From Actinomycetota bacterium (lineage in GTDB: Bacteria; Actinomycetota; Acidimicrobiia; Acidimicrobiales; Ilumatobacteraceae): DNA of 9,881 bases. The stretch is taken from NCBI GenBank assembly GCA_009703975.1, contig WLFB01000028.1, forward strand, positions 1-9,881, written 5' to 3'. A program made the position numbers and the translations under genes. Every line of letters begins with the position of its first letter. Position 1 is the stretch's first letter. Below are positions 7,013 through 9,881 of this stretch, piece by piece. The notes under the pieces were generated by a model. The model made no database searches. It was not told the origin of the DNA and saw only the letters and a program-made list of their open reading frames with translations.

Positions 7013-8455
7013 TCACGCGCTCTTTTTTGCTTGTAAAAGTGCGGTAATCACTTTGCCGTCGGCCTTTCCTTTTGAAGATTTCATAACTGCGCCGACTAAC
7101 GCACCAAGTGCTTTTTCTTCGCCACTGCAATATTTTTGCCAAGCACCAGGTTCGGCTGCAATTGCCGCATCGACCATTGCCTCAACTGCGCTTGTATCAA
7201 GTGCCTCAAAACCACGTTTTGCCGCCATCGCTAAAACGTCACCACCCCCAGCTTCAATTAAATCTGTGAGCAAAGTTTTTGCTTGAGTTGAAGTTACTTT
7301 TGCATCGCGCTCTAAAACTGTAAGTGCTGCTAAATCTTTTGCCGATACTTTTGGAGATGCACCCTGCTCAGCAAATGCTTGTTGCACATATATAACCGCG
7401 CGACGCGCATCACCGCCTGCAGAAATAACCTCTCGAACATAATCATCTTGTCCGCGTTCAACGACGACAATCGCTGATTCTCCGTCTTTGTCAACTCCAC
7501 AAAGTTCAGCCAATGCTTGCCGTCTTGCAGCGGGTAAAACTGGCAACGCCGCACGCACCGCTTCAATCCATGCTGGATCAGGAACAAGTGGCACAAGGTC
7601 GGGCTCCAAGAAGTATCTGTAGTCGTCAGCATCTTCTTTGGTACGCAATGTTTCGGTGCGACCAGTTGAGTCATCCCAGTGACGTGTTTCTTGGCGAATT
7701 GTGCCGCCACTTTCAATTAAATCAACTTGTCGACGTGACTCATAGTCAATCGCCCGACCAACAGAGCGAATCGAGTTGACGTTCTTTATCTCGCAACGAG
7801 TGCCAAAAGGTGTTCCGGGTTTGTGCACCGAGACATTGACGTCGCAACGCATTGACCCCTCTTCCATTTTCGCATCGCTTGCGCCAACGGCCAACAAAAT
7901 AGAACGCAACTCGGCAACATACTGGCGGGCTTGCTCTGACGTTCGGATATCTGGTCGTGAAACAATTTCAACGAGCGGCACACCAGCGCGGTTGAAATCA
8001 ATCAGCGAATAATCACTGCCATGAATACGCCCAGATGCTCCACCAAAGTGTGTTGATTTGCCCGTGTCTTCTTCAAGGTGAGCGCGTTCAATGCCGATGC
8101 GCACATCACCTGGCAACATTAAGTGACCATCAATATTCAAGGGATGGTCATATTGTGTTATTTGAAAAGCCTTTGGCAAATCAGGATAAAAATAATTCTT
8201 ACGATGAAAAGTACATGGTTGAACTTTGCAGTTAAGTGCCAAACCGATTCGCATTGCAAGTTCAATTGCGTGTTTATTCAACACCGGCAAGGCACCAGGT
8301 AAACCCAAAGTAACTGGATCAATGTTTGTGTTTGGTTCGTCACCGAAACGATTCGCACTTGCACTAAACATCTTTGTTTTCGTCGCGAGTTCAACGTGAA
8401 CTTCAAGGCCAACAATTAACTGCCAACCGTTAGGAAGTGCTGCGACTTCACTCAC
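7013..8455 (-). CDS. gatB: Asp-tRNA(Asn)/Glu-tRNA(Gln) amidotransferase subunit B
   Basis: GatB binds the misacylated Glu-tRNA(Gln) or Asp-tRNA(Asn), phosphorylates the side-chain carboxylate with ATP and transfers to it the ammonia released by GatA. The protein has 480 residues, a usual length. Visible marks are VGLEVHVELATKTKMFS (15-31), the family signature FHRKNYFYPDLPKAFQITQYD (83-103), EDTGKS and DFNRAGVPLVEIVS in the kinase-like cradle domain, and a C-terminal helical GatB/YqeY domain from about residue 335 that contacts tRNA. It starts with GTG overlapping the gatA stop by 4 bp (GTGA), which ties its translation to gatA. Its presence suggests that the organism makes Gln-tRNA, Asn-tRNA or both by the indirect route. 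Confidence 0.97.
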   Translation of the reverse strand: MSEVAALPNGWQLIVGLEVHVELATKTKMFSASANRFGDEPNTNIDPVTLGLPGALPVLNKHAIELAMRIGLALNCKVQPCTFHRKNYFYPDLPKAFQITQYDHPLNIDGHLMLPGDVRIGIERAHLEEDTGKSTHFGGASGRIHGSDYSLIDFNRAGVPLVEIVSRPDIRTSEQARQYVAELRSILLAVGASDAKMEEGSMRCDVNVSVHKPGTPFGTRCEIKNVNSIRSVGRAIDYESRRQVDLIESGGTIRQETRHWDDSTGRTETLRTKEDADDYRYFLEPDLVPLVPDPAWIEAVRAALPVLPAARRQALAELCGVDKDGESAIVVVERGQDDYVREVISAGGDARRAVIYVQQAFAEQGASPKVSAKDLAALTVLERDAKVTSTQAKTLLTDLIEAGGGDVLAMAAKRGFEALDTSAVEAMVDAAIAAEPGAWQKYCSGEEKALGALVGAVMKSSKGKADGKVITALLQAKKSA

Positions 8456-9867
8456 GACGCACGCTCAAGTTCTGCCGCGACTTTGAACATTGCTTGTTCA
8501 CCCAATGTTGAAGCCAAAACTTGGACGCCGACAGGCATTGAATCGGCGCCGACACCAAATGGCACACTCATTGCCGGGTGACCAGCCAAGTTCGTCGGAA
8601 TCGTAAACACGTCACACAAATACATTGCTAACGGGTTATCAGTTTTAGAGCCAAATTTGAATGCCACTGACGGCGAAGTCGGTGTCAGAATCGTGTCGAC
8701 ACTTTGGTACGCACGCGCAAAGTCATCTGAAATTAGTCGGCGAACTTTAAGCGCCTTGCCATAATAAGCATCAAAATAACCTGCTGACAATGCGTATGTG
8801 CCGAGCATGATTCGACGCTTAACTTCATCACCGAAACCGGCTTCGCGAGTTGCGGCATACATCGAGTTTAAATCCGCTGCATCAACTCGATTGCCGAAGC
8901 GAACGCCGTCGTAACGCGCCAAGTTGCTGCTGGCTTCCGCAGGCGCAATTAAATAATAGGCAGTTAAGCAATACTGCAACGACGGCAATTTGACATCAAC
9001 GATTGTCGCGCCCTCACTTCGCAACGCATCAAACGCTGCTTCAAGGCGCTCAAGAACATCTGGTTCACAACCTTCTGGCAAATCAGTGACTCGTCCAATT
9101 CGCATACCTTTAACGCCCTGATCTAGAACCGAAACTAGCGATAGCGCAGGTTGCGGAATCGAAGTTGAATCCATCGGGTCGTGACCCGAAATAGTTTCGA
9201 GCAAAGTTGCTGCATCACGCACATCACTCGTGAAAGGACCAATTTGATCGAGACTGCTAGCAAATGCAACAAGCCCATAACGCGAAACAGTTCCGTAGGT
9301 TGGCTTTACGCCAACAACGCCACACAACGCAGCGGGCTGACGAATGCTGCCACCCGTGTCGCTACCAAGTGATGCTGCTGCGAAACCTGCCGCGACTGCA
9401 GCCGCACTACCACCGCTTGATCCGCCGGGCACACGTGAAATGTCATGTGGATTTCTTGTCGGACCAAACGCCGAGTTCTCAGTGCTTGAACCCATCGCAA
9501 ATTCATCGAGGTTTGTTTTGCCGACGATAACAGCACCAGCGTTGCGCAGTTTCGTTACAACAGTTGCATCGTATGGTGGCTTCCAGCCTTGCAAGATTTT
9601 TGAAGAGCAAGTTGTCTCGACTCCCCGCGTGCACATGTTGTCTTTCAAAGCAATGGGCACGCCAGCAAGCGCACCAACTTTTTTACCAGCCTTGACATCG
9701 TTATCTATTTGCCCAGCGTCATTCCGCGCTTGTTCTGCTGTGACCAAATTGAATGCATGAATTTCAGATTCTCTGGCACTGATTCTCGTCAAATATTCTT
9801 CAACTACGTCACTTGCCTTTAACGTGCCACCGCTGACACCAGATGCAATTTCAACAAGCTTTTGCAT
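8452..9867 (-). CDS. gatA: Asp-tRNA(Asn)/Glu-tRNA(Gln) amidotransferase subunit A
   Basis: GatA is the amidase-signature subunit; it hydrolyses glutamine and channels the ammonia to GatB. At 471 residues it is complete, slightly shorter than the usual 480-490. The Ser-cisSer-Lys triad is intact: Lys75 in ALKDNM, cis-Ser150 in GGSSGGSAAAVAAG and nucleophile Ser174 in GSDTGGSIRQPA, with spacings equal to those of the Staphylococcus aureus enzyme (79, 154, 178). The TNLDEFAMGSSTENSAFGPTRNP stretch is typical of GatA rather than other amidases. The ATG at 9867 has no clear ribosome site and sits 3 bp after a TAA that may end gatC, so coupling to gatC is likely. The gene order gatC-gatA-gatB is the common one. 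Confidence 0.97.
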   Translation of the reverse strand: MQKLVEIASGVSGGTLKASDVVEEYLTRISARESEIHAFNLVTAEQARNDAGQIDNDVKAGKKVGALAGVPIALKDNMCTRGVETTCSSKILQGWKPPYDATVVTKLRNAGAVIVGKTNLDEFAMGSSTENSAFGPTRNPHDISRVPGGSSGGSAAAVAAGFAAASLGSDTGGSIRQPAALCGVVGVKPTYGTVSRYGLVAFASSLDQIGPFTSDVRDAATLLETISGHDPMDSTSIPQPALSLVSVLDQGVKGMRIGRVTDLPEGCEPDVLERLEAAFDALRSEGATIVDVKLPSLQYCLTAYYLIAPAEASSNLARYDGVRFGNRVDAADLNSMYAATREAGFGDEVKRRIMLGTYALSAGYFDAYYGKALKVRRLISDDFARAYQSVDTILTPTSPSVAFKFGSKTDNPLAMYLCDVFTIPTNLAGHPAMSVPFGVGADSMPVGVQVLASTLGEQAMFKVAAELERAS

Positions 9868-9870
9868 TTG

Positions 9871-9881
9871 TTAAACGTCAA
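9871..9881 (-). CDS. gatC: Possible last codons of gatC
   Basis: The minus-strand triplets GAC GTT TAA end 3 bp before gatA, where gatC normally stops. Only two codons and a stop lie in the window, so identification rests on gene order alone. Confidence 0.3.

Noticed and set aside
9344..9760. 138-codon open frame on the plus strand
   Set aside because: It is antisense to the amidase-signature region of gatA; the Pro/Ala/Ser-rich translation is typical of a shadow frame.

Overview
This window reads as a stretch of an actinobacterial chromosome of moderate GC content, probably an aquatic, streamlined lineage. That placement is an inference. It rests on a small membrane protein of the actinobacterial DUF3054 type, a haloalkane dehalogenase closest in my memory to the mycobacterial DmbB type, two sites matching the DtxR/IdeR iron box, a gatCAB cluster beside ilv genes, and tight 1-4 bp gene overlaps with several GTG starts. 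No mobile element, CRISPR array, rRNA or tRNA was seen.

Layout. Minus strand from the right edge: gatA (9867-8452) and gatB (8455-7013) encode two subunits of the Glu-tRNA(Gln)/Asp-tRNA(Asn) amidotransferase, and the last bases of gatC may lie at the edge. A 116-bp spacer with two adjacent iron boxes follows. Then come an FTR1/EfeU-type iron permease gene (6896-6075) and, 3 bp later, ilvD (6071-4359), an iron-sulfur dihydroxyacid dehydratase. On the plus strand, converging on ilvD with an 11-bp overlap, is a two-gene cassette: a haloalkane dehalogenase (3026-3988) and a DUF3054 membrane protein (4013-4369). Left of it, on the minus strand, is the ilvBNC operon (2706-1; ilvC is cut by the window edge), preceded by a leader with a 16-codon leader peptide ending in Val-Val-Val-Ile-Leu, a strong stem-loop and a Rho-independent terminator.

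How it works together. IlvB and IlvN (acetohydroxyacid synthase), IlvC (ketol-acid reductoisomerase) and IlvD perform the three shared steps of valine and isoleucine synthesis; only the final transaminase is not in the window. Regulation looks split. ilvBNC carries the marks of branched-chain amino-acid attenuation, whereas ilvD sits directly behind an iron importer whose promoter region carries iron boxes, so this Fe-S enzyme may be co-expressed with iron uptake.

Most of the window is ordinary biosynthetic chromosome. I do not see a wholly new system. The points most worth a second look are the efeU-ilvD pairing under iron boxes, the ilvB attenuator with its newly identified leader peptide, and the Ser-rich hexanucleotide repeat inside the dehalogenase gene.
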